Position numbers and translations under genes: made by a program. The notes beneath the pieces were generated by a model. That model did no database searches, was not told the DNA's origin, and saw only the letters and a program-made list of their open reading frames with translations. Positions 1 through 6,158 of a stretch of 10,118 nt of DNA are shown one piece after another (position 1 is the first letter of the stretch; every line of letters starts with the position of its first letter). Origin of the DNA: Treponema sp. (GTDB lineage: Bacteria > Spirochaetota > Spirochaetia > Treponematales > Breznakiellaceae); contig JAITLF010000201.1 of assembly GCA_031278025.1 (NCBI GenBank), positions 1 to 10,118 on the forward strand, read 5' to 3'.

Positions 1-716
1 ATTGTTCAAGATACTCATCTGACCAGGCCATCTGTTTGATTCTGCTCGTGCTGCCTCGACTTCACTGGGTATCGGATCGGGCAAGGGAAAGCGCAATTTT
101 ACGAATAAACGACATGTTCTCAGGAGCATGACCGCTCTTTATCCGGCAGGCGTCCTCTCCAAAAGCCACATCAAGGACATATATGGAGGGAGTTCTCAAT
201 ACCCCAATGAGCACGAACGCTCGTGCCAGGCGCCGCCGGGTCAGTCGGCAGGCTGATGACATACTACCGCTGTTCGGTACTGACCTTTTCCCCGAGGGTA
301 CGAATGGATTCAACCAGGCCGATGGATTTGATAGTATTCCAGGCCGGATGAGCGGCAACCAGCCAGGAAACATCATCGGTTATAGGGTGGTTCCGCCGCT
401 CCTGCCGGCCCTGATCAACTTCATTTGTACTGGCATCCCATCGCGTCTATCGCCGCTATGCACCCCGTGAGGGCATCATCGCCAATACTGCCGGTATCGC
501 GGTGATTTCATTGCTTTCGGTCTTTACCTGGGCAAACACCAGCCGGTTTTCCGTTGCCCAGGCGCTGACTAGGCGGATAGTCCCCTGCCGGGTATTAACG
601 CTCCCCCGCGGGGTTTTCCCATCTATGGCTATCACTTCGATGTCTTCCCAGCCTTTGGCGAAGGCTGTCACTGCCAAAAGGGTGATGATGATCACTTCGA
701 TAAGAGATCATTATTA
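1..716 (-). pseudogene. Decayed ISAs1-family transposase, runs off the left edge
   Basis: Remnant of a DDE transposase of the ISAs1 (H-repeat-associated) family, readable only by switching frames on the minus strand. In order I see an N-terminal TLLAVTAFAKGWEDIE (about 695-645), then IAIDGKTPRGSVNTRQGT and SNEITAIPAVL (about 635-470), a frameshift, AAIDAMGCQYK (about 460-425), a lost stretch, IKSIGLVESIR and HWGIENSLH (about 330-185), another frameshift, and VLDVAFGEDACRIKSG (about 175-125). After an in-frame stop at 62-64 the frame continues with MAWSDEYLEQ to the window edge, which matches the usual C-terminal end. The three expected catalytic acidic positions (IAIDGK, IDAMG, GIENS) are present but lie in different frames. 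WEDIE is joined almost directly to IAIDGK, where the family normally has several tens of residues, so there is at least one internal deletion; a second is likely after CQYK. There is also an in-frame stop near 260. The gene cannot make a working transposase. I did not find its terminal repeats. Confidence 0.88.
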
Positions 717-780
717 CCTCTAGTCTCACCGCTGTCGGCTTTTTTTATCCCTCCTTTACCCCTTTTTTAACCCGCCCGCC

Positions 781-990
781 CTGCGGGACGCTCGCGGGCC
801 CTGGACACAATCCGCTGCGCCGTTATATACTGCTGATGGCGGCCACGGCATGATCTTCCGGGGCAAAGAGGGGGTCCTCTACCTTGCAATACACCGGCCT
901 AATGAAACACCTTTTGAACGTCCTGTTTTTATTGAGGTAACCGAAAAGGATGGCCTGATTATGGTGCAAAATGGAAATATTATTTCCTAA
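781..990 (+). pseudogene. C-terminal fragment of a glycoside hydrolase family 43 enzyme
   Basis: An open reading frame without a plausible start. From about 796 it reads GPWTQSAAPLYTADGGHGM, then LAIHRPNETPFERPVFIEV, and ends at TAA 988-990. The GGHGM block and the ERPVFIEV block are characteristic of the end of GH43 beta-xylosidase/arabinanase-type five-bladed propellers, which act on arabinose- or xylose-containing plant polysaccharides. Only about 65 residues remain of a domain of roughly 300, so the nucleophile and general-acid half is missing and the fragment cannot be active. Its 5' side meets a GC-rich stretch (about 770-795) and then the ISAs1 remnant on the other strand, which suggests loss by rearrangement. 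The stop codon lies inside the first arm of a 26-bp palindrome. Its position just before a sugar importer hints that the importer once sat in a plant-polysaccharide locus; that link is inference. Confidence 0.8.
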
Positions 991-1044
991 GAGGCTGTTC
1001 CAAAACCGTGCGCTAAACGCGCACGGTTTTGGAACAGCCTCTTA
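988..1044. repeat. Perfect 26-bp palindrome with 5-nt loop
   Basis: Arm 988-1013 is exactly complementary to arm 1019-1044, leaving the loop TAAAC. The arm reads TAAGAGGCTGTTCCAAAACC and continues GTGCGC. The outer part matches the ends of the other elements at 4368, 4509-4533, 5531, 5636-5647 and 9142, so this looks like two terminal inverted repeats brought together by loss of the interior, or a minimal palindromic mobile unit. No T tract follows either arm, so it is not a classic intrinsic terminator, although a 26-bp RNA stem would probably hinder transcription or exonucleases. It lies 22 nt before the start of the first permease gene. Confidence 0.9.
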
Positions 1045-1066
1045 GCCACCGCATTTTGGAGGATAT

Positions 1067-2011
1067 ATGCAAAAAAAGCTGGCTCACGTTACCCGCGGCG
1101 CAATATCGCTATTTATCCGGGATCAGGCGTCATCCTATATGTTTCTGGTTCCCTGGCTCCTCGGCTTTTTTGTACTCACGGTGTATCCTATGGTTTATTC
1201 CTTGTACCTGTCCTTCACGGATTACAATGTTCTGGAGCCGCCCCAGTGGGTTGGCATCAAAAACTACTTCGTGATGTTCTCCGGTAACGAGCGGTACAGC
1301 CACGATGCCCGGTTCCTTAACTCCCTGTTCGTTACCCTCAAGTTTGTATTTATCTCCGTGCCTATGAAATTGGCATTTGCCCTGATGGTAGCGATACTGA
1401 TGAACCAGAAGCTCAGGTTCATCCCCTTGTACCGGACGGTATACTACATTCCCACCCTGCTCGGCGGTTCGGTTGCCATCTCTGTTTTGTGGCGGCGTCT
1501 TTTTTCCGGGGATGGGGTCATCAACACTGTCCTGCGGCTCATCGGGATTGCCAGTCCCCCTTCGTGGATTTCAACCCCCGAGTATGCCCTGGGTACCCTT
1601 ATCATCCTGGCGGTATGGCAATTCGGCAGTCCCATGATCATCTTCCTTGCGGGGCTCAAGCAGATCCCACAGGAATACTACGAGGCGGCAAGCGTAGACG
1701 GCGCAAGCAAGGCGCGGCAGTTCGTGCACATTACCCTGCCCGCCCTTTCGCCTATCATTTTCTTCAATCTGGTTATGCAGATGATCAGCTCTTTTCAATC
1801 CTTTACCCAGGCATACATCATATCCGGGGGTAATGGCGGCCCGGTGGATGCAACCATGTTCTATAGTTTGTATCTGTATCTCCACGGATTTGCCTGGGCT
1901 CACATGGGCTACGCCGCTGCTATGGCATGGGTACTGCTCATCATTATCGCGGTGTTGACGGCGTTGACCTTTAAGATTTCCAACTCTATGGTATCTTACG
2001 GAGAAGAGTAA
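1067..2011 (+). CDS. CUT1 carbohydrate ABC transporter, MalF/UgpA-type permease
   Basis: Inner-membrane permease, one half of the channel of an ABC importer for an oligosaccharide or related sugar (COG1175-type). The 314 residues are usual for the family. Hydrophobic segments lie at about 28-49, 95-112, 124-142, 174-196, 228-248 and 284-303, giving six likely helices. The cytoplasmic EAA loop that docks on the ATPase is clear at residues 203-227 (EYYEAASVDGASKARQ, then ITLPAL). The start ATG at 1067 follows GGAGG at 1058-1062 with a short 4-nt spacer. The gene ends in TAATG, sharing one base with the next permease, so the two are translationally coupled. No ATPase gene follows. The substrate cannot be read from the sequence; the neighbouring GH43 fragment makes a hemicellulose-derived oligosaccharide a reasonable guess. 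I see no convincing promoter in the short gap behind the palindrome. Confidence 0.95.
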   Translation: MQKKLAHVTRGAISLFIRDQASSYMFLVPWLLGFFVLTVYPMVYSLYLSFTDYNVLEPPQWVGIKNYFVMFSGNERYSHDARFLNSLFVTLKFVFISVPMKLAFALMVAILMNQKLRFIPLYRTVYYIPTLLGGSVAISVLWRRLFSGDGVINTVLRLIGIASPPSWISTPEYALGTLIILAVWQFGSPMIIFLAGLKQIPQEYYEAASVDGASKARQFVHITLPALSPIIFFNLVMQMISSFQSFTQAYIISGGNGGPVDATMFYSLYLYLHGFAWAHMGYAAAMAWVLLIIIAVLTALTFKISNSMVSYGEE

Positions 2012-2859
2012 TGCAAAGACAAACGACACGGTTTCTGAGTGCTGGTGCCGCAAATATCATCATCATCTTTTTAGGATGTTTGATGCTCTATCCGGTTATC
2101 TGGCTCATCATGGCGTCTTTTAAAGAAGGTTCTCAGATTTTCAGTGATCCTAGCCTTCTGCCCCGGGTATGGTCGCTCAAAAATTACGTAAAAGGCTGGG
2201 AGGGAATCGGCATAGTTTCTTTCAGCGTTTTTTTTGCCAATTCATTTATTATATGTATTTTGTGTGTCATTTTTAACGCGATATTCTGCACCCTGACGGC
2301 ATACGCCTTTGGACGTTTGGAATTCAAGGGACGGAAGCTCTGGTTTGCCCTTATGATGGTAACCCTGATGCTTCCGGGACATGCTACTACCATTCCCCGG
2401 TATCTCATGTTTCGGGGTTTCGGCTGGATCAACACCTTCCTGCCTTTCATCATACCAAAACTGTTTGCCACCGACGCTTTTTTTATATTCCTTTTGGTGC
2501 AGTTCATCCGCGGACTGCCCAAAGAGATGGACGAGTCCGCTCGTATTGACGGCTGTGGAAAATTTCGCATATACCGGAGTATTATTTTGCCCCTCAGCGT
2601 TCCTGCCATCATAACGACCGTACTCTTTACCTTCCTGTGGACATGGGACGATTTTTTTAACCAGATGCTGTACCTCAATTCACCTGAAAAATACACGGTC
2701 CCCATGGGCCTGCGGCTTTTCCTGGATTCCTCCGGCGTGTCTTCCTGGGGGCCGATGTTTGCCATGTCGGTACTATCACTGTTGCCCTGTTTCATTCTAT
2801 TTTTCTCGCTACAGAAATACTTTGTTCAGGGCATCGCAACGACGGGGATAAAAGGGTAG
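2011..2859 (+). CDS. CUT1 carbohydrate ABC transporter, MalG/UgpE-type permease
   Basis: Partner permease of the importer (COG0395-type), 282 residues, the usual length. The N-terminus has the typical MalG helix followed by the LYPVIWLIMASFKEG block (residues 26-40). The EAA loop for ATPase docking is at residues 172-197 (EMDESARIDGCGKFRIY, then IILPLSVPAI). Later helices lie at about 143-165, 197-213 and 247-268. WTWDDFFNQMLY (210-221) and the C-terminal YFVQGIATTGIKG ending are characteristic of the family. The ATG at 2011 overlaps the stop of the upstream permease by one base, and the purine run GGAGAAGAG just before it serves as ribosome binding site. A GC-paired hairpin follows at 2876-2900 before the binding-protein gene. 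Confidence 0.95.
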   Translation: MQRQTTRFLSAGAANIIIIFLGCLMLYPVIWLIMASFKEGSQIFSDPSLLPRVWSLKNYVKGWEGIGIVSFSVFFANSFIICILCVIFNAIFCTLTAYAFGRLEFKGRKLWFALMMVTLMLPGHATTIPRYLMFRGFGWINTFLPFIIPKLFATDAFFIFLLVQFIRGLPKEMDESARIDGCGKFRIYRSIILPLSVPAIITTVLFTFLWTWDDFFNQMLYLNSPEKYTVPMGLRLFLDSSGVSSWGPMFAMSVLSLLPCFILFFSLQKYFVQGIATTGIKG

Positions 2860-2875
2860 CTGAAGCACGGGTATT

Positions 2876-2900
2876 AAGGGCGGCGTTTCGCCTGACCCTT
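2876..2900 (+). other. Intercistronic hairpin between permease and binding-protein genes
   Basis: AAGGG (2876-2880) pairs with CCCTT (2896-2900), and GGCG (2882-2885) pairs with CGCC (2889-2892) around a TTT loop; a C on one side faces TGA on the other. No T tract follows, so full termination is unlikely. Stem-loops at permease/binding-protein junctions are known to protect transcripts and to raise binding-protein levels over permease levels. A similar role here is inferred from position only. Confidence 0.5.
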
Positions 2901-2989
2901 GATATAAAAGTCTATCCATAATAAGCGGACGGCTTTGTGGAGGGACATCATTTTTATTTTCAAGAATTTCCAGATTGAGGAGGAAATGT

Positions 2990-4285
2990 ATGAAACGTGT
3001 TTTATTAACGGGTATCGCCCTCGCGGTGATTGGAATTTCGGCCTTTGCCAGCGGAGGGAATCAGAAGGCATCATCCGCCGGGGGGGAGGGCGGCCAGGGA
3101 GCCGTGCGCTGGTCATATTGGGGCAGTGAAGCCCGAATCAAGAACAACCAACTGATCATCGACAAATTCACTGAGCAGACGGGAATCATCGTCGCTTCGG
3201 AGCCGGCGCCGGGTACCGGCGATCATTTTACCAAATTCAAAACTCAGTTTGCCGGGGGCAATGCGGCGGACATCGTGCAGCTTGGCGGGGACTTCTCGAA
3301 TCTCCAGGTCAACGACGTTTCATCCGTCCTGCTGCCCCTGGACGATTTTGTGAAGAGCGGCATCATTGATACGTCAAAGGTGGACAAATCGGCGATTACG
3401 GAAGGAACGATGAACGGCAAGCTCTACGCCCTGCCCCTGGCCGCCAACATGCCCGCCCTAGTGTACAACAAGTCCCTGCTTGAACGGGCCGGTGCTCCTC
3501 TCCCCAAAATCTCTATGACCTGGGCCGAGTTTGATGCGTGGCTTGCGGCGGCTAAGGCGAGACTTCCCGATGGCGTGTATCCCCTGGCGGACAACAGCGC
3601 CAATTCGGATCAGTCCGTCTTCTTCGGGTATTGGCAGGGTCAGAACGGTACTACCATGTGGGACGGACAGAAATCCTACACTACCGCAGAAAGCGCCAAG
3701 CAATACTTTGACCTCTGGGCCGATTGGCGGGCCAAGGGCTACATTCCGGACGCCGCGACCGCCGCAGACTATCCCGAGACCAACGAATCCAGTTCTTCCC
3801 TGGTTGCCGGAAAAGTAGCTGTGGCTATCATCTGGTCAAATCAACTTTTGGGCTATCAGAACGCCACCCAGGACACCCTTGATTTGATCGAGCTTCCCAA
3901 CGCGGCGGTAACCAACGGACTGTGGGGTCAGATGAGCCAGATGATGGCGATTAACAAGAATTCCAAGAACGCCGAAGCTGCGGCCAAGTTTATCAATTAT
4001 CGGGTAAACGAGCCGTCGGTATGGGTGATCATGGGGGCCGATCCCGGAACCCCGGTCAATTCCGCCGCCCGGGCCGCGCTTCCCGTTTCTCCCATAACCG
4101 ACAAGGTAAACGCCTACCTGAATGTAGCAGGCGGGCATACCCGGGCCCGGGATCCGAATATGCCGGGGGATTCCCAGTGGAACAGCCGACTGTATAACAT
4201 CGCCCAGAATGTGGCCTTTGGGCGGACTACCACTGCCCAGGCGGGGCAGGAAGTTGTCAGTCTGATAGCCGAGCTTACCCGGTAG
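2990..4285 (+). CDS. Family 1 extracellular solute-binding protein of a CUT1 sugar importer
   Basis: Exported sugar-binding protein (SBP_bac_1, COG1653-type) that delivers substrate to the two permeases upstream. I chose ATG 2990 because GAGGAGG at 2977-2983 sits 6 nt before it; the in-frame TTG at 2975 overlaps that site. The 431-residue product starts with a signal peptide (MKRVLLTGIALAVIGISAFA) and a likely cut before SGGNQ. It has no lipobox cysteine, so signal peptidase I release is expected rather than lipidation. A Gly/Ser-rich linker at 22-37 leads into the domain (VRWSYWGSEARI, about 39-50). DIVQLGGDFSNLQ and the family hallmark GKLYALPLAANMPALVYNKS with LLERAG follow, and tryptophan-rich segments later on are typical of carbohydrate pockets. 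Placing the binding protein after the permeases is the reverse of the more common order. A GC-rich hairpin follows the stop. Confidence 0.94.
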   Translation: MKRVLLTGIALAVIGISAFASGGNQKASSAGGEGGQGAVRWSYWGSEARIKNNQLIIDKFTEQTGIIVASEPAPGTGDHFTKFKTQFAGGNAADIVQLGGDFSNLQVNDVSSVLLPLDDFVKSGIIDTSKVDKSAITEGTMNGKLYALPLAANMPALVYNKSLLERAGAPLPKISMTWAEFDAWLAAAKARLPDGVYPLADNSANSDQSVFFGYWQGQNGTTMWDGQKSYTTAESAKQYFDLWADWRAKGYIPDAATAADYPETNESSSSLVAGKVAVAIIWSNQLLGYQNATQDTLDLIELPNAAVTNGLWGQMSQMMAINKNSKNAEAAAKFINYRVNEPSVWVIMGADPGTPVNSAARAALPVSPITDKVNAYLNVAGGHTRARDPNMPGDSQWNSRLYNIAQNVAFGRTTTAQAGQEVVSLIAELTR

Positions 4286-4296
4286 CGGGTGTCTAC

Positions 4297-4320
4297 GGGG
4301 GGCCCTAATGGGGCCTCCCC
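4297..4320 (+). terminator. Possible terminator hairpin after the importer operon
   Basis: GGGG then GGCCC (4297-4305) pairs with GGGCC and CCCC (4311-4320, with one bulged T) around TAATG, starting 11 nt after the binding-protein stop. The stem is strong but is followed by GGGGTCCCCCC rather than a T run. It could therefore end transcription only weakly or with help, or serve as an RNA-stabilising 3' end. Confidence 0.4.
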
Positions 4321-4367
4321 GGGGTCCCCCCTATAGTGCCCGACTACAGCAATTTTATACATTCAGG

Positions 4368-4533
4368 GAGGCTGTTCAAAAATCCGCGCCGGGGCTTTCC
4401 GCACGCCGATTTCCACGATCGTGAACGCTCTATTTTTGATCAAGAATGCGGCATTTCTGGTCAAGAATGTTCCATTTTTGATCGTGAAAACCGGGACGCT
4501 GAACTCAAGGTGCGGATTTTGAAACAGGTTCTC
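4368..4533. repeat. Palindromic MITE-like element, copy A
   Basis: An element of about 166 bp bounded by imperfect inverted repeats: left GAGGCTGTTCAAAAATCCGC (4368-4387), right end (reverse strand from 4533) GAGAACCTGTTTCAAAATCC. The symmetry goes deeper than the ends: left ATTTCCACGATC (4409-4420) corresponds to right GTTTTCACGATC on the other strand, so the whole unit is close to a long imperfect palindrome. Its centre holds 21-bp tandem repeats. The right half, read on the minus strand, matches copy B at 9142-9200 in about 48 of 57 positions by eye. There is no transposase gene inside, so any movement would need a transposase acting in trans. The family is not one I can name. Confidence 0.7.
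4417..4488. repeat. 21-bp tandem repeat, 3.4 units, inside copy A
   Basis: Three full units (4417-4437, 4438-4458, 4459-4479) and a partial fourth (4480-4488), each starting GATC or GGTC followed by a GTGAA or AAGAA block and ending near TTTTT. Twenty-one bases equal seven codons. The plus strand reads DRERSIF, DQECGIS, GQECSIF, DREN. The minus strand reads FTIKNGT, FLTRNAA, FLIKNRA. Both strands stay open across the repeats. There is no start codon with a ribosome binding site, so a coding role is unproven. Confidence 0.8.
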
Positions 4534-4669
4534 AGGGAAAACGTCCTAAAGCAAGACATAAGTATGGGGAATACTAAAGGCGCAATTACGCGAATTTGAC
4601 GAAATTGGCAAACGGACTGACGGTGAGAGCCGAACCCGGTGGTGAGAAAGATACGACCTCAAACAGGGA

Positions 4670-4701
4670 GACTGTTTCGAAATTTCAGATTCGGAACAGC
4701 T
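4670..4701. repeat. Short hairpin related to the element ends
   Basis: CTGTTTCGAA (4672-4681) pairs with TTCGGAACAG (4690-4699) through ten pairs, one of them a G-T wobble, around an 8-nt loop. The surrounding GAGACTGTTTCGAA resembles the ends of the element at 5531-5647. It looks like a collapsed copy of the same family, and it lies about 20 nt before the ribosome binding site of the decayed binding-protein gene. Confidence 0.6.
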
Positions 4702-4733
4702 AGTTTAAAATAAATATTTTTGGAGGAGTTGCT

Positions 4734-5530
4734 ATGGAAAGATTTTTTGAAGGGAAAAAGGCGCCCTTAGTTGCAGTCTTTTTTTTATTTGTATCAGTAT
4801 GTGCTTTCGTCGGATGCACGAAAACGAAAGAAATCGAAGGGTCGGTCACCATTGAGATGTGGGGCTGGAACGCCGGACAAATGGAGCCGATCTTTGCGCA
4901 TTATAAGGAGGTTACCGGCGAGAATGTCAACCTGAACTATGTTGCCGTTTCCCAGCAGGAAACGTTCCAGAAACTTCAAACGGTGGTCAGCGCCGGACTT
5001 GATCTGCCCGATATCGTTCCGTCCGCGGCCGGTCAGCGGGGAACCCTGGTCTCTCTGGATATGTGGGAGGATGTAACACCCCCCCTACAACTTTGAGCTG
5101 AATTCGATCTTTGCTTACCTTCAGCCGCTCTGTAAAAACGAAAAGGGCGAGATGGTTACCGTTCCCTTTGATATCACATCCGCAGCCCTGGCCTACAAAC
5201 GTGACCTGGCCCAAAAGAGTACTTGGGTGTCTCCGACCCCGCCGCAGTGCAGGCCCTATTCCCTGACTGGAATGCCTTTGTGTCCAAGGGGAAGGAAGTA
5301 CAGGTAGCGTCCGCAGGCAAGGTTTTCATGCTTTACGGGCCTTCCGCTATCTTTCAGATTTCTTCAGGTCAGAATTCCGCGCCTATCATCCAAAACAACA
5401 AGCTCGATCTTGCGCCGGTCAAGGCGGTTATTGATGAAATCGTCCGGTTTCGGGACAACGGGATCGCCGACAATATCATCAACGATACCCCTGCCTGGTC
5501 CGCGTCTTTTGTTGACGATACCCACATGTT
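4734..5530 (+). pseudogene. Frameshifted and 3'-truncated lipoprotein solute-binding protein
   Basis: Remnant of a second sugar-importer binding protein (SBP_bac_1-like). The start is well formed: GGAGGAG at 4722-4728, a 5-nt spacer, then ATG 4734. The N-terminus is a lipoprotein signal ending in the lipobox FVGC with Cys28, followed by TIEMWGWNAGQMEPIFAHYK, typical of the family. The first frame runs to WEDVTPP and stops at 5094-5096. The sequence continues in another frame from about 5088 (NFELNSIFAYLQPLCK to YKRDLAQK), then returns to the first frame from 5220 (YLGVSDPAAVQALFPDWNAF to FVDDTHM). The first shift coincides with a run of seven C at 5079-5085, the second with CCAAAAG near 5211-5217. 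About 270 residues remain of about 430. The frame then enters the inverted-repeat element at 5531 and stops at 5544-5546. No partner permeases are nearby. It differs from the intact binding protein upstream in its lipobox and overall sequence, so it is not a recent duplicate. Confidence 0.85.
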
Positions 5531-5647
5531 GAGACTGTCGAATTAATCCGTCAATAGGCAAAAACTACTATATATGGTGTGTTAAAGGTAATTGATACGC
5601 TATATATAGTGTCTTAACCCCTTCCGAAACAGTTTTTCGACAGCCTC
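5531..5647. repeat. Small inverted-repeat element, copy C
   Basis: GAGACTGTCGAA (5531-5542) and the reverse complement of TTCGACAGCCTC (5636-5647), which reads GAGGCTGTCGAA, match at 11 of 12 bases. They enclose about 93 bp of AT-rich DNA with no gene. The left end falls exactly where the decayed binding-protein gene loses its family resemblance, and the right end lies about 30 bp before an integrase fragment. An internal pair of 18-bp direct repeats is described separately. Confidence 0.6.
5568..5617. repeat. Pair of 18-bp direct repeats around TATATA
   Basis: CTATATATGGTGTGTTAA (5568-5585) and CTATATATAGTGTCTTAA (5600-5617) match at 16 of 18 bases and start 32 bp apart, three helical turns. 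Two like-oriented sites at that spacing could be a protein-binding pair, such as a transposase or repressor site, or a simple duplication. Nothing nearby identifies a binding protein. Confidence 0.55.
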
Positions 5648-5679
5648 GTTGTCATTACCCCTTTATCATACTTTCTAGA

Positions 5680-5931
5680 TCACCACCCGTTTTTTAATGC
5701 GCTCGCCCTGCCGTTCTCTGTGCCCCCTCTTGAATTATTTCCTGCCCACCGTCAAACTCATCGACAAGATCCAGTTGGGCTCCAAAGTCCGTAAGGTCTA
5801 TGATAAATCCATGAGTCCCTGCCAACGGATCCTGACTTCACCGGGCGGTTCAGGCCCTGATGGATGTGAACCAACAAAAGGACCTCATGCGGCGGCAGTC
5901 CCTCGTTACTGCCGTCCGTGAGAATTTCTGA
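5680..5931 (+). pseudogene. C-terminal fragment of an integrase-type (rve) transposase
   Basis: From about 5697 the plus strand reads SLCPLLNYFLPTVKLIDK, then GSKVRKVYDKSMSPCQRIL. This is the block that follows the DDE integrase core in many rve-type insertion-sequence transposases, which commonly read NYFxPxxKL, GSKVKKVYDK and PYQRLL there. A frameshift near 5840 moves the reading to QALMDVNQQKDLMRRQSLV, which ends at TGA 5929-5931. An earlier shift is likely near 5700, since the overlapping frame reads FNALAL where the family has a similar lead-in. The catalytic core is absent, so it cannot function. It is unrelated to the ISAs1 remnant at the left edge and marks a second insertion event. 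The following 225 bp hold only the terminator of the minus-strand operon and nothing else that I recognise. Confidence 0.7.
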
Positions 5932-6005
5932 CTATGGTTAGAATTCTTACTTATGAGGCAACGACCTTTTGAGTTAGATTTTATCTTGAGGCATTACGGT
6001 AGGGG

Positions 6006-6037
6006 AAAAACTAAAAAGGCCGGCTATTGCACCGGCC
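6006..6037 (-). terminator. Intrinsic terminator of the M23/PEGA operon
   Basis: On the minus strand GGCCGG (6037-6032) pairs with CCGGCC (6023-6018) around an 8-nt loop, followed by TTTTTAGTTTTT (6017-6006). This is a textbook stem plus T tract. It lies about 120 nt beyond the stop of the PEGA-like gene and fits the 3' end of that operon. Confidence 0.85.
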
Positions 6038-6158
6038 CTGCCCTTGAGGCAAATCGAAAGTATAGTGATTTGGGAGGGGAACTATACTCCCGACACTTTA
6101 AATATCGGTATACCCGGCTGTTTCTTTACAGTTTTTTTAGAGGCGCGGGGGGATCGAA

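Noticed and set aside
988..1044. Classic intrinsic terminator for the GH43 fragment
   Set aside because: The stem is strong but neither arm is followed by a T tract, and its sequence matches the ends of the dispersed elements.
1571..2053. A 160-codon minus-strand open frame across the permease junction
   Set aside because: It is the shadow of two recognised permeases, with His/Arg/Gln-rich composition and no start context.
2184..2795. A 203-codon minus-strand open frame inside the second permease gene
   Set aside because: It is antisense to a clear MalG-type permease with an EAA loop, and its Ser/Arg/Lys-rich translation shows no family pattern.
4336..4599. Plus-strand open frame of 87 codons through element A as a gene
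   Set aside because: It starts in the hairpin region after the importer without a ribosome binding site, and its body is the palindromic element and its repeats. I list it as a repeat and raise the peptide idea only as a finding.
5568..5617. A minimal CRISPR or plasmid iteron set
   Set aside because: There are only two copies, with no replication gene, and they lie inside an inverted-repeat element.
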